64,000 nt of DNA from Actinoallomurus sp050942425 (GCF_050942425.1 NZ_CP192063.1:7998001-8062000); one strand, 5' to 3'. Shown: positions 23,720 to 32,286, numbered from the stretch's first letter. Numbers and translations are program-made. Notes: generated by a model not told the origin, from the sequence alone.

Positions 23720-24679
23720 ATGACGATTCGGTGGGGAATTCTCGGGACCGGTGGCATCGCGCGGACGTTCACCGAGGACCTGCTCCTGCTCGGCCACAAG
23801 GTGACGGCGGTCGGCTCGCGCGCCCCGCACACCGCCGAGGCGTTCGCCGAGCGCCACGGCATCGCGAACGCGTACGGGTCGTACGCCGAGCTCGCGGCCG
23901 ACGAGCAGGTCGACGTCGTGTACGTCGCGACGCCGCACAACGGCCACTTCGACGCGGCCCGGGTCTGCCTGGAGGCCGGACGCGGGGTGCTGGTGGAGAA
24001 GCCGTTCACCACGAATGCGGCGGACGCGGAGGCACTCGTCGCCCTCGCACGCGACCGCGGCCTGTTCGCCATGGAGGCGATGTGGACGCGGTTCAACCCG
24101 GTCGTCACCCGGCTGCGCGAGCTGGTCGCCGACGGCGCCATCGGCGAGTTGAAGGCGGTGTACGCCGACTTCTCCTTCGCCGCGGAATACGACCCGGAGC
24201 ACCGCCTCTGGGCACCCGAGCTCGCCGGCGGCGCACTGCTCGACCTGGGCATCTACCCCGTGTCCTTCGCGTGGATGCTGCTCGGCGAGCCCGACAGCGT
24301 GCAGGCGGTCACGACGAGCGCCCCGACCGGCGTCGACGCCAACACCGGCATCCTGCTCGGCTACACCTCGGGCGCGTTGGCGCTGCTGCACTGCGGCCTG
24401 CTCACCGACTCACCCCAGACCGCGACGGTCGTCGGCACGACCGGCCGCGTCGAGGTCGCCGCACCGTTCTGGGCGACGTCGGCCATGACCCTGCACCGGC
24501 CCGGCGCGGAGCCCGAGACCTTCACCGTCGACCGGCCGGGCCACGGTTACGGCTACCAGGCCGAAGAGGTCGCCCGCTGCCTCGAGGCCGGCCTCACCGA
24601 GTCACCCGTCATGCCCCTCGACGAGACCGTCGCCATCGTCCGCACCCTCGACCAGATCGCCGCCAGCTTCACGCGCTGA
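23720..24679 (+). CDS. Gfo/Idh/MocA family oxidoreductase
   Basis: A 319-residue NAD(P)-dependent sugar or polyol dehydrogenase. The Rossmann motif GILGTGGIARTF opens the protein, VEKPF near residue 93 is the family EKP motif, and GGALLDLGIYPVSFAWMLLG carries the C-terminal catalytic region. Its last codons (DQIAASFT, then Arg-stop) form the left copy of a 26-bp direct repeat. At the right copy the same frame continues to a different end (…PACRPWR stop). That suggests an insertion replaced this gene's last few codons. Confidence 0.95.
   Translation: MTIRWGILGTGGIARTFTEDLLLLGHKVTAVGSRAPHTAEAFAERHGIANAYGSYAELAADEQVDVVYVATPHNGHFDAARVCLEAGRGVLVEKPFTTNAADAEALVALARDRGLFAMEAMWTRFNPVVTRLRELVADGAIGELKAVYADFSFAAEYDPEHRLWAPELAGGALLDLGIYPVSFAWMLLGEPDSVQAVTTSAPTGVDANTGILLGYTSGALALLHCGLLTDSPQTATVVGTTGRVEVAAPFWATSAMTLHRPGAEPETFTVDRPGHGYGYQAEEVARCLEAGLTESPVMPLDETVAIVRTLDQIAASFTR
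24649..24674 (+). repeat. left copy of 26-bp direct repeat (attL-like)
   Basis: Begins CGACCAGATC and ends AGCTTCACGC; identical to 37932-37957 in the same orientation. It is the 3' end of the Gfo/Idh coding sequence. Flanking bases differ on both sides. Confidence 0.9.
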
Positions 24680-24814
24680 ACAACTCGCCGCCCTCGCCCT
24701 CGGCCTGTTCCTCATCACCGACAGGCTCCTCGCTGAACCGGACAACCCAAAGCGCCGCTGTCGGAAGAAGATCACGAGCAATGCGGGGAACGCACGGCCG
24801 GGCGGGCACGTCTA
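24675..24814 (+). other. possible 3' remnant of a gene at the island's left end
   Basis: A frame out of phase with the Gfo/Idh stop reads EQLAALALGLFLITDRLLAE…RCRKKITSNAG and stops at 24814. It has no start codon of its own. It looks like the tail of a protein cut by the junction, but I cannot name it. From 24815 to the CadD start at 24989 I see no other gene. Confidence 0.3.
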
Positions 24815-24988
24815 AGAGGGCCACAGCCCAGGCAGCGCGTCCGCGCCCCTTGAGAAACGCCGACCCGGAGGACAGTGCAGCATGCACCGGCCGAGCCCCA
24901 CGCGCATGACGGCCGCACTGTCCATCCTCGACCCCGGCAGCCCCGGCCTTCGCCGGGCCGGCCGGTCACGCCGCTAGGTCCGCCTGCC

Positions 24989-25594
24989 GTGGACGGCATC
25001 GCGCAGACCATCGCCGCGGCGGCAGGGCTGTTCGCCGGGACCAACATCGACGACATCATCGTGCTCGCGGTGCTGTTCCTGTCCGGCCGCGTGAGTGGGA
25101 CACCCCGGCCATGGCAGATCTGGGCCGGGCAGACTGCCGGGTTCACCGTCTTGGTGGCCGTCTCGGTGCTCGCCGCGCTCGGCCTGACCGTCGTCCCCGG
25201 CGCGTGGGTGGGCCTGCTCGGCCTGCTCCCGCTGGCCTTGGGCGTGTGGGGCCTGACCAAGGCCGCGCGCGCCCACCAGTCCGGCGCGCAGGTCTCGGCG
25301 GCCCCGGCCGGCGGCCTGGTGTCGGTTGCGATTCTCACCATCGTCAACGGCGCCGACAACCTGGCCGTCTACCCGCCGGTCTTCCGCGCCATCGGCACCG
25401 GCCCCTCCGCCGTCACGATCGTCGTGTTCTTCGCCGGCGTCGCCGCCTATTGCCTGATCGGCTCGGGACTCGGCTCCCACAAGAAGGCCATCGAGATGAT
25501 CGAGCGGTGGGGACACTGGATCGTCCCCGCCGTGTTCGTCGTCATCGGCGCCATCATCCTGCTCGGATCCGGCGCTCTCACCGAGATCTTCTGA
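24989..25594 (+). CDS. CadD-family cation transporter
   Basis: A 201-residue polytopic membrane protein. AGLFAGTNIDDIIVLAVLFLSG, the GQTAGFTVLVAVSVLAALGL helix, GLLGLLPLALGVWGL and LTIVNGADNLAVYPPVF match the cadmium-resistance transporter (CadD) family, related to LysE-type exporters. I chose GTG at 24989 because family proteins begin close to the first helix; the ATG at 24875 would add 38 Pro/Arg-rich residues. It is the leftmost gene of the 13.3-kb repeat-bounded block and likely exports a divalent cation. Confidence 0.85.
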   Translation: MDGIAQTIAAAAGLFAGTNIDDIIVLAVLFLSGRVSGTPRPWQIWAGQTAGFTVLVAVSVLAALGLTVVPGAWVGLLGLLPLALGVWGLTKAARAHQSGAQVSAAPAGGLVSVAILTIVNGADNLAVYPPVFRAIGTGPSAVTIVVFFAGVAAYCLIGSGLGSHKKAIEMIERWGHWIVPAVFVVIGAIILLGSGALTEIF

Positions 25595-25611
25595 GCGCGC
25601 CCCCTCTGTTG

Positions 25612-27201
25612 TCAGTTGACGCAAGGGATGCCGCCTCCGGCGACAGCGCCGCCTTGGGCTCCTTCGGTGGGGATGGCCGCCGGCCGGGTGGGGGCTGGAT
25701 GGTTGTTGCCGGCCGGCACGCTGGGCATCGTTGCGTCTTTGCCGAGGTCGATCTCGATATGGCCGGCAGCGACCGTGGTGCCTGGGGCGGCCGTCACGCC
25801 GAAATAGCGGGCGATCTTGGTGGCTGCGGCTCGGGCACCGGTTCCGTAACGGACGATGGTGTGGTTACGGGCGTTGATGCTGCGGACGTCGCCTTTGGTG
25901 TAGCCCAAGCCGGACAGGCGGTCGGCGATGCGGGCGGCCAGGCCCGTCTTACCGCCCCCGTTGTGTACGTCCACGGTGAGGGGCGCGGTGGGGGTCCCGG
26001 GAGTGCCGGTGCTCGCCGGTTTGGGCCTGTCGGAGGAGAACGCCGACCGTACGATCGTCTTGACCTTGACCGGGTCGATGATGTTGACGTCCTGGCCGTG
26101 GACGAGTCCGTAACGTTCGATCGGCAGGGTGTGGAACTCGACGTTCCCACCGGTCAGGTTCTGCGCCTGCTGGGCGAAGCCGACGACGTCCCAGCCGGCG
26201 TCGAGGACGACGTCCTTCTTGGCGACGTTCAGGAGACCACCCATCTTCCCCAGGTCGCCGAACACGCCCTCCTTGCGGAGCTGGTGGGTCGCCGATGACA
26301 GGAACGCCTGCTGGCGATGGGTGCGGTCCAGGTCGCCGTTGGTCAATCCGTGGCGCTGGCGGACGAATGCCAGAGCCTGGGATCCGTTCAGGTGCTGACG
26401 TCCGGCGGGGAAGTCCGCACCGGAGAAGGAATCGTTCACCGGGTGTTTCAGACAGACCTCCACGCCGCCGAGCGCGGTGGCCAGATCGTAGAAGCCCGCC
26501 AGGTTGATCTCGGCGAAGTGGTCGATCGGCACGCCGGTGAGCTTGCGTACCGTCGCGATGGTGGCCTTGCGGCCGGCCTCGCGTCCCTGGTGCTCCAGTG
26601 CGCTGCCGTGTACGCCCTGCTTGGACAGTGCGACCTCCCGGAAGTACTTGGTGACACCGTAGGCTTCCTTGATCTTGCCTTGCTGCTGTGTGCCGATCGC
26701 GTCGGTGTAGGTGACGTAGTCATCTCGTGGGATGGAGAACGCGGTGGCGCGGCTGCCGTCGTTCGGGACGTGGAGCAGGATCAGCGTGTTGGTGTTGTAT
26801 CCGCCGACGCCGTTGTCAACGCCCCGTTTGCTCCCCGCGTGCAGCTGACTCAGGATGGCCTCGGGTAGATCGTTGCCGTTCTGGTCCTTGCGGCTGTCCA
26901 GCCCGATCAGCAGGATGTTGACCGCGCCGCCCTTGGACTTCGGGCCCTGGATCGCGTGGGAGGTCCCCAGGCCGTGCAGACGGCCGAGAACGAAATACCC
27001 CACCCCGCTGGCCACCAGCACGAGCACCGAGGCAATGCACGTCAAGGCGTAGCAGACGATCCCCACCGGGCCGAGACGGCGCCGGACCGGCCGCCGCCTG
27101 ACCTCTCCATCGCGATACCCCTCGCCCGCCCGGGCACGGGCGGGCGACCGCCGTCGCGCCCGGGCGGCCGAGCGCGAGAGCCCCTTCTGGCCGTAACTCA
27201 C
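25612..27201 (-). CDS. LytR-CpsA-Psr (LCP) family cell-wall glycopolymer ligase
   Basis: A 529-residue protein: a long Arg-rich cytoplasmic head, one membrane segment (VGIVCYALTCIASVLVLVASGVGYFVL), an LCP domain with NILLIGLDSRK, TLILLHVPNDG, FSIPRDDYV, HFAEINLAGFYDLATALGGVEVCL and ALAFVRQRHGL, and a C-terminal LytR_C domain (TVDVHNGGGKTGLAARIADRLSGLGY…). LCP enzymes attach teichoic acids, arabinogalactan or capsule to peptidoglycan outside the membrane. GTG at 27201 is preceded by GGGGAGGG. It follows the DUF6542-like gene. Confidence 0.93.
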   Translation of the reverse strand: MSYGQKGLSRSAARARRRSPARARAGEGYRDGEVRRRPVRRRLGPVGIVCYALTCIASVLVLVASGVGYFVLGRLHGLGTSHAIQGPKSKGGAVNILLIGLDSRKDQNGNDLPEAILSQLHAGSKRGVDNGVGGYNTNTLILLHVPNDGSRATAFSIPRDDYVTYTDAIGTQQQGKIKEAYGVTKYFREVALSKQGVHGSALEHQGREAGRKATIATVRKLTGVPIDHFAEINLAGFYDLATALGGVEVCLKHPVNDSFSGADFPAGRQHLNGSQALAFVRQRHGLTNGDLDRTHRQQAFLSSATHQLRKEGVFGDLGKMGGLLNVAKKDVVLDAGWDVVGFAQQAQNLTGGNVEFHTLPIERYGLVHGQDVNIIDPVKVKTIVRSAFSSDRPKPASTGTPGTPTAPLTVDVHNGGGKTGLAARIADRLSGLGYTKGDVRSINARNHTIVRYGTGARAAATKIARYFGVTAAPGTTVAAGHIEIDLGKDATMPSVPAGNNHPAPTRPAAIPTEGAQGGAVAGGGIPCVN

Positions 27202-27301
27202 GTTCCCTCCCCGAAACACCTGCAGATCACGAGCAACCCGTTTCCCCGCCCTACGCCGATTCCTTGGGCCGGGACAGCCCGGGATGGGGTCGGCGGTCGT
27301 G

Positions 27302-27736
27302 TCACAACCGGCGATTCACCGAACGAACAATGACGATCACGATCACCAGCAGGGTCGCCGCCGCCATCGCCACGAAGCCCTTGGCGACCCAGGCCGCAGC
27401 AACGCCCGCCAGCCGTGACGCGGAGCCGGCCGCGCCGTGATCGGCGATGACACCCGCGGCCACCGCCATGACGGCGAACACCAACGGCGGCATCGGGATG
27501 ACCAGCCACACCAGCCGGGAACTGATCAACATTCCGGCCAGCACAGCACCGACGACCACGCTGACGTCCAGGATCAGACCTGGACCGCCGCGGGCCAGGC
27601 CATCGACGAGAGCTCCGATGGCCGCAACCGCGACCAGGACGCCGATGCCGCCCAGACCCGTCAACTGAATGCGGCCTGCCGGCGATCGCCCGCCCTGACG
27701 ATCCGCGACCGAACGCCGCCCCGCTTCATCCGCCAA
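27302..27736 (-). CDS. DUF6542-like small membrane protein
   Basis: Up to 144 residues with four hydrophobic helices: LGGIGVLVAVAAIGALVDGLA, LILDVSVVVGAVLAGMLISS, VWLVIPMPPLVFAVMAVAAGVIA and FVAMAAATLLVIVIVIVRS. The LTGLGGIGVLV… and IPMPPLVFAV patterns resemble DUF6542 proteins of actinomycetes. Its first possible start is a TTG that overlaps the end of the 64-residue upstream ORF, consistent with translational coupling. Function unknown. Confidence 0.75.
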   Translation of the reverse strand: MADEAGRRSVADRQGGRSPAGRIQLTGLGGIGVLVAVAAIGALVDGLARGGPGLILDVSVVVGAVLAGMLISSRLVWLVIPMPPLVFAVMAVAAGVIADHGAAGSASRLAGVAAAWVAKGFVAMAAATLLVIVIVIVRSVNRRL

Positions 27737-27920
27737 CGCCGGCCGCCGTGTCGCCGTAGGGGCGGGACGGCGCGGCAGGCCGCCAAGTCGCGAAAGTGCG
27801 ATCTACGCCGGCGGTCCGCAGGGCCGACGTGGTCCCATGGCGTTCGACATGCCACGAAACGAACCCGCCGCACCCGTGCGCACCGATCTGCACATGGCGA
27901 ACAGGTAGATAGCCGCTCAT
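27726..27920 (-). CDS. 64-residue small protein upstream of the DUF6542-like gene
   Basis: MSGYLPVRHVQIGAHGCGGF… is preceded by AGGAAGG and by the island operator at 28005-28026, and its stop overlaps the next gene's start by 11 bp. It has three His in a GAHGCGG…SWHVERHG stretch, which could bind metal, but no recognised family. Supported by its signals and position rather than by homology. Confidence 0.45.
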   Translation of the reverse strand: MSGYLPVRHVQIGAHGCGGFVSWHVERHGTTSALRTAGVDRTFATWRPAAPSRPYGDTAAGVGG

Positions 27921-28299
27921 GCCGACAGCGTCCTTCCTAAGGCCGCGGGCTCGATCCTCCCCGTGTTGGACGGCGCTCGCCCGCTGAGTGTTCTGTCTAT
28001 GCCGACACTTGTACAAGTCAGCAACTGTTGGGAGCATACGGCACGAGCCCGCAGACTCGGCTCATCATCGGCCGACGAGTGTGAGCGCACCCGCACCGCG
28101 ATCACGCAACGACGACCGGCGGACGGGTGCGGGCTCCCCGGGTCCCTCAGCGCCCGGGATCCGGCAGGCACTGAACGGCAGCACGAAGACCAGGGCGATG
28201 ATGCGACTTTCGCACACTCAAGCAATCATGCAAACTTTCCCCGGTGTTTCGTCGTCCCACGTTTCAGGGTGCGGCCAACGACCCGGTCCAGGGGGACAT
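27921..28299. other. divergent intergenic region of the island
   Basis: Holds operator copy A (28005-28026) and presumably both divergent promoters. The plus-strand leader of the DUF1003/RyR gene is about 270 nt long; I see no convincing gene in it. Confidence 0.5.
28005..28026 (-). promoter_or_regulatory. island operator copy A
   Basis: On the minus strand it aligns without gaps to four other island sites: AGTTG at positions 1-5 and GTACAAG at 13-19. The core ACTTGTACAAGT (28007-28018) is a perfect palindrome. It lies between the divergent small-protein/DUF6542/LCP genes and the DUF1003-RyR gene. Confidence 0.8.
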
Positions 28300-30114
28300 G
28301 TGAGTACTGCCAGTCAGGCGACCGATGTACCGCAACACCCGGTCACGATCTCCGATGAGAAGGTCGGGTTCAACAGTGCCATCGCGGCCGCGCTGACATG
28401 GTGTGTGGGTTCGATGCCCGCCCTGTACGTCGTGCTGATCATCGTCACCGGGTGGATGGCCCTGGCGACCTGGGGCCCGCTACACCGGGTCGATCCCTAC
28501 CCGTTCGGGTTCCTGCTGTTCCTGAACAACGTCGTACAGCTCGTCCTCTGCTCGGTGATCTTGGTTGGTCAGCGTGTGCTGGGTATGGCCGCCGACCGCC
28601 GGGCGGTACAGACGTATGAGAACGCCGAAGCGATCTTCGAGAGGGTCGCGGACCTGCAGGCGCACCTGGACCGGCAGGACCGCGCGCTCAGCCGTGGGGT
28701 CAGCCTGCTGGAGTCGAGTCCGCATCCGTGGATCGACCGGCACCGAGTGCAGCCGCCGCCCCAGGCCATCGACCAGGCCGTGGGCGTCAATGGCCGAATC
28801 GCCGCCTGGCTGACGCAGCGGCTGGGCAGTATGTGGGCCTTCTACATTTCCGTCGGAACACAGGTGATCTGGATCGCTCTGGACGTGCTCGGCGTTCAGC
28901 GCTTCGATCCGTACCCGTTCGCCTTCATGGCGTTCTTGTCCACCCTGGCCCAGCTCATCTTCATGGTCGTCATCATGGTCGGCCAAGACGTCCTGAGCCG
29001 GGCCGCCGACCGCCGTTCCGAGCAGACCTTCCTCGACGCGGAAGCCATCCTGCACGAATGCCGCCGGATGAAGGCGCGCCTGACGGCCCAAGACCGCGTC
29101 ATCGACAGCCTCGCCGACTACACCACCGCCCAGGTCACCGAGCACCTGGCGCAGACCATCCATAAGAGCCGGCTGCAGTCCGCCGCCGACACTGGTGAGG
29201 CGCCGGCCGGCCGGCCCGCGTTGCATCCCTGGAACGAATTGCTGGAGGAGATCAAGGAGGCCAACCGGCTCCAGGCACGGCAGATCGGTGAGCGGCTGGC
29301 CGCGATCGGTTACCTGATGGTCCCGGCCGCCGACCCGGCGCTGGCCATCGCCTTCGACGAGGAAGAGGCGCAGTCGCTGGCCCGGCTGGAGCACCAGCAA
29401 TGGCTGGGCGAGCAAAGGAGGCAGAGGCCGGCGGACCCGCCCGGCGGGCCCGACGATGGCACGCGTCCCGACCTGGTGCCCTGGGAACGGCTTTCGGACG
29501 AGGCGCGGGCACAGGCCGTGGATGAGGCACGGCGCATTCCGGTCCTGCTGGCCGACGTGGGCTTCCAGGTCCTCCGGAACGGCAGGGGCACTTCCGACGG
29601 CCCGGGCGAACTGGACTTCACCCCCGAGGAATGGGCCACCCTGGATCAGGCGCTCATGGCCTCAGGTGTGCTGGTGTCGCTCGCCGAAGGCGTCGTCGAC
29701 TCCGAGGAGATCTTCGCGCTGGTCACGATGCTGCGGGAGGCCAGCATCACTCATCCGAGGCGATTCATCCGCGAGTTGGCCGCAGCGTCCGACTTCGACA
29801 CCAGGCTACAAGCGGGCACCGAGTATGCCGACTACGAGGGGCCTGCGTTGCAGGCCATACGCTCGGCCAGCACCATCCTCGCCCGGACGGCGCCCGAGGA
29901 ACTGGACGACTTCCGTGCGTTCCTGGTGGAGATCGCCACTACGGTCGCCGACGCGAACAACGAAGGTGGCTTCTTCGGCCTGGGCGCTCGGCCCCGCACG
30001 CCCAACGAGGCCGCAGCGATCGAAACCGTCAAAGAGGCGACAGAACTCGATCCTTCGGGTCAGGGCCGGCCCGGATCCGCGTGGACCTCGGCGTCCTGTG
30101 AGAGTTCTTCGTAG
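28300..30114 (+). CDS. tandem DUF1003 membrane protein with RyR and TerB-like regions
   Basis: About 604 residues from a GTG after GGGGGA. Two DUF1003 modules, each with two membrane helices and the (V/F)DPYPF motif, lie at residues about 25-130 and 165-270 (VDPYPFGFLLFLNNVVQL; FDPYPFAFMAFLSTLAQL). RyR-type text follows: HPWNELLEEIKEANRLQARQI, LARLEHQQWLGEQ and RPDLVPWERLSDEARAQAV. The last 170 residues are helical and acidic (VLVSLAEGVVDSEEIFALVTML), like TerB domains. RyR modules in bacteria are predicted ligand or nucleotide sensors; a membrane stress sensor or gated channel is my inference. Operator A lies upstream. Confidence 0.85.
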   Translation: MSTASQATDVPQHPVTISDEKVGFNSAIAAALTWCVGSMPALYVVLIIVTGWMALATWGPLHRVDPYPFGFLLFLNNVVQLVLCSVILVGQRVLGMAADRRAVQTYENAEAIFERVADLQAHLDRQDRALSRGVSLLESSPHPWIDRHRVQPPPQAIDQAVGVNGRIAAWLTQRLGSMWAFYISVGTQVIWIALDVLGVQRFDPYPFAFMAFLSTLAQLIFMVVIMVGQDVLSRAADRRSEQTFLDAEAILHECRRMKARLTAQDRVIDSLADYTTAQVTEHLAQTIHKSRLQSAADTGEAPAGRPALHPWNELLEEIKEANRLQARQIGERLAAIGYLMVPAADPALAIAFDEEEAQSLARLEHQQWLGEQRRQRPADPPGGPDDGTRPDLVPWERLSDEARAQAVDEARRIPVLLADVGFQVLRNGRGTSDGPGELDFTPEEWATLDQALMASGVLVSLAEGVVDSEEIFALVTMLREASITHPRRFIRELAAASDFDTRLQAGTEYADYEGPALQAIRSASTILARTAPEELDDFRAFLVEIATTVADANNEGGFFGLGARPRTPNEAAAIETVKEATELDPSGQGRPGSAWTSASCESSS

Positions 30115-30190
30115 CGGACGCGATTGCCGTTATCCGTTCCCGGCGACGCCGAGGGCCGTTGAGCCTTCGCCTCGCGCCCTGACCGGGACC

Positions 30191-30517
30191 TCAGGTGGCT
30201 TCGGGGTCATAGGGCGGACGTTCGCCGTAGGGAAGAAGAGGCTCGGCGCTGGGTGGATCATCTCCAAGAGCATCGTCAAGGTCGTCAAGCAGATGCTTTT
30301 GGACGAAACGGCGCGGGTGGAGATCGGAAAGGTTCAGGTCGGCGTATTCGGATCCGAGCTCGGCCTTGATCTCGCTCGTCGCGTCACTGGCCATCCGGCG
30401 GAGTTGCCGCAGGGTCTGCGCGGCTTGGCGGGCGACGCGTGGCAGCTGGTCCGGGCCGAAGATGACTATTGCCAACACCAGAAGCAGTGCGATTTTCTCG
30501 AACCCGAGGTCGAACAC
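30191..30517 (-). CDS. tatB: TatB-like twin-arginine translocase subunit
   Basis: A 108-residue protein with the TatB plan: a short N-terminal helix VFDLGFEKIALLLVLAIVIFGPDQLP, the FGP hinge, an amphipathic helix (RVARQAAQTLRQLRRMASDATSEIKAELG) and the actinobacterial signature LSDLHPRRFVQKHLLDD. GTG at 30517 follows GAAAGGG. It lies 114 bp after tatA-like 30632-30925 in the same direction. No tatC is present in the window, so it must use a TatC encoded elsewhere or act in another way. Confidence 0.88.
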   Translation of the reverse strand: MFDLGFEKIALLLVLAIVIFGPDQLPRVARQAAQTLRQLRRMASDATSEIKAELGSEYADLNLSDLHPRRFVQKHLLDDLDDALGDDPPSAEPLLPYGERPPYDPEAT

Positions 30518-30631
30518 GGTCGAGACCCTTTCTCCGTGAACCAACGCCTCGACACTGACCACATCGGCGCCGCGTGGTGGCGCGAGCAGCCGACCGGATT
30601 GCGGCTACCAGGACAGTCCGTGGTCGGCGTG

Positions 30632-30925
30632 TCAGTCTCCTTGACGCGCCGCGTCGGGGGCCTTCAGTTCCTGCGGCCTCGGGGCCTGCTGCTCCAGGCC
30701 GGCGGCCTCCTGCCGAAGGCGCGCGGCCTCCTCACGCATCTGCTGGACGGACATCGTCACTTCAGCCGAGTCGCCGTCATCGGTCATCAAGCCTTTTGTC
30801 TCGGATTTGAAGATTCGCATCGATCGCCCGAGCGAGCGCGCAGCCTGTGGCAGCTTGGCTGACCCGAACAAGACGACGAATACCCCGATGACGATCAACC
30901 AATGCCATACCGAGAATTCACCCAT
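30632..30925 (-). CDS. tatA: TatA-like twin-arginine translocase subunit
   Basis: A 97-residue protein: one membrane helix WHWLIVIGVFVVLFGSAKLP with the typical FG hinge, an amphipathic helix (QAARSLGRSMRIFKSETKGL) and a charged, Gln-rich tail with heptad character (MREEAARLRQEAAGLEQQ). TatA forms the export pore for folded proteins. It comes before the tatB-like gene. Its leader is over 200 nt from the operator/promoter at 31154-31185. Being inside the island suggests a second, specialised Tat set. Confidence 0.9.
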   Translation of the reverse strand: MGEFSVWHWLIVIGVFVVLFGSAKLPQAARSLGRSMRIFKSETKGLMTDDGDSAEVTMSVQQMREEAARLRQEAAGLEQQAPRPQELKAPDAARQGD

Positions 30926-31317
30926 CGCCCTCTCCTAGCCGATAATTCAGATCGCTTTGGGTCATATCGCGGCCTCGGCGGCGATGGCCGTCGCTGACGC
31001 CGGGCGTGCTCAACCTGCGCCGCGATGAAGGGCGCGCGGTTCCGGAGACGACCACGATCAACACCTGGGCATCACCGCCTTGGTGGGCGCGACGTTGACC
31101 ACCCGACCTCCATCGGCGCCGACTCCTCGTCATCCGCGAGCCCACCAACCATCTTTATCTTATAGTTGTGCAACCGTACAAGCATAATCCAAGATGACTC
31201 AGAACCGTCCCCTTCAAGTGGCGGGCGTACAGCCTGGCAACGTTCGTACTGGTCACGTGAACAAGTGATCGTCTCCGCACGGGCGTCAAAGGCCCAGGAG
31301 CGCTTCCCCGAACCCGC
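30926..31317. other. intergenic region between ctaG-like and tatA-like genes
   Basis: Contains the promoter/operator B (31154-31185). A minus-strand ATG at 31152, right at the -10 element, could give a 26-residue leaderless peptide (MVGGLADDEESAPMEVGW…), but support is weak. Nothing else is recognisable. Confidence 0.4.
31154..31185 (-). promoter_or_regulatory. promoter overlapped by island operator copy B
   Basis: Minus-strand -35 TTGTAC (31176-31181) and -10 GATAAA (31154-31159) are 16 bp apart. Operator copy B (31164-31185; AGTTG at 1-5, GTACAAG at 13-19, read on the plus strand) covers the -35 and spacer, so a bound repressor would exclude polymerase. It reads toward tatA-tatB. Confidence 0.75.
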
Positions 31318-32286
31318 TCAGCCGCGGGGGCCACGGCCGTACCGCTTGGACAGAATGGGATCGGTCTCCCACCAGGGCCGCATCATCTCCGGGCCCGGAT
31401 CCGGCTCACCGGCCGGTCGAGCGGCATGTTGCGCGGCGAGTTCGGCGTCGAGGCGCCGGTCGATCTCGGCTTGTTCCCGCCGGTCCTGGCGGAACATCCG
31501 CACGCCGAGCGCCGCGAGGAAGGGCAGACCGGCGATGTCGCCCAGCACCCACAACGCGCCGCCGCCCCAGATCTGGTCCTGCCGAAGCGACGGTCCCCAT
31601 GCACGGTGCAGACCGGCATAGTACGACTCTGCGATCAACCGGTGCCCGAACATCAAGATGATCCCAAGCGCGCCGTCGAAGATCACCTCGGCGAACGTGA
31701 TGAACATGCTGACGAGATGGGGGTACTCCCGGCCGACGGGGTCGAGTTGCAGGCGCGGCCAGAAGTACAGCAGCCCGAAGGCGACCAACGTGACGGGGAG
31801 GAGCGTGTTGAGCACGCCGCTGCGGAGGGTCGACTCGTACCAGGGCGTGAAGTAGAGCAGCCAGGGCGGGGCGATGAGCATCACGGTTGAGACGGCCGGG
31901 AACATCAACGCCCGGGACACACGGCCGCGCAGCGCCGTGCGCAGCCGTTCCCCCCGCCGTGGCGGCAGCGCCTCGACCAACAGTGTCACCGGCGCACCCA
32001 GCGCGAGGAAGAGCGGTACCACGGTGAGTTCCAGCGCCACCTGCGCCGCGCGGGCGGTGAAAAGGACCCGCTCGTACGCACCGATGAACGAGCAGACGCA
32101 GATCGCCCACACGGCCAGGCCGCCCAGGAACCACATCGTCCGGCCGATGGGCCATTCGCCGACACGACGCACACGCCGTACCCCCATCAGGTACGCCGCT
32201 GCGGCCACAAGGATCACGGTCACGCTCAGTGGCGCGAAGACCCACGTCGTGAACACACGAGCCCAGGTCAGAGGCTCAACGGCCAT
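31318..32286 (-). CDS. CtaG-type (caa3_CtaG) membrane protein
   Basis: A 322-residue protein with about seven membrane helices. WFLGGLAVWAICVCSFIGAYERVLFTARAAQVALELTVVPLFLALGAPVTLL and FGLLYFWPRLQLDPVGREYPHLVSMFITFAEVIFDGALGIILM match the caa3_CtaG family linked with cytochrome c oxidase assembly and copper supply. The ATG at 32286 has GGAG six bases upstream; ATG at 32298 is the alternative. The tail is charged and cytoplasmic. Its promoter region holds operator copies C and D. Placement in a metal island hints at a copper role. Confidence 0.9.
   Translation of the reverse strand: MAVEPLTWARVFTTWVFAPLSVTVILVAAAAYLMGVRRVRRVGEWPIGRTMWFLGGLAVWAICVCSFIGAYERVLFTARAAQVALELTVVPLFLALGAPVTLLVEALPPRRGERLRTALRGRVSRALMFPAVSTVMLIAPPWLLYFTPWYESTLRSGVLNTLLPVTLVAFGLLYFWPRLQLDPVGREYPHLVSMFITFAEVIFDGALGIILMFGHRLIAESYYAGLHRAWGPSLRQDQIWGGGALWVLGDIAGLPFLAALGVRMFRQDRREQAEIDRRLDAELAAQHAARPAGEPDPGPEMMRPWWETDPILSKRYGRGPRG

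Noticed and set aside
24669..24887. 72-codon minus-strand ORF at the island's left end
   Set aside because: No signals, overlaps the Gfo/Idh 3' end and reads through the repeat.
24875..24988. N-terminal extension of the CadD-like protein
   Set aside because: Pro/Arg-rich and unlike the family, which begins near the first membrane helix.
25601..25622. Sixth island operator (AGTTGACGCAAGG) near the LCP stop
   Set aside because: Only the left half matches; the GTACAAG half is absent and it lies at a stop codon.
30918..31148. 76-codon minus-strand ORF upstream of tatA
   Set aside because: Arg-rich, low complexity and overlapping tatA; no ribosome-binding site seen.
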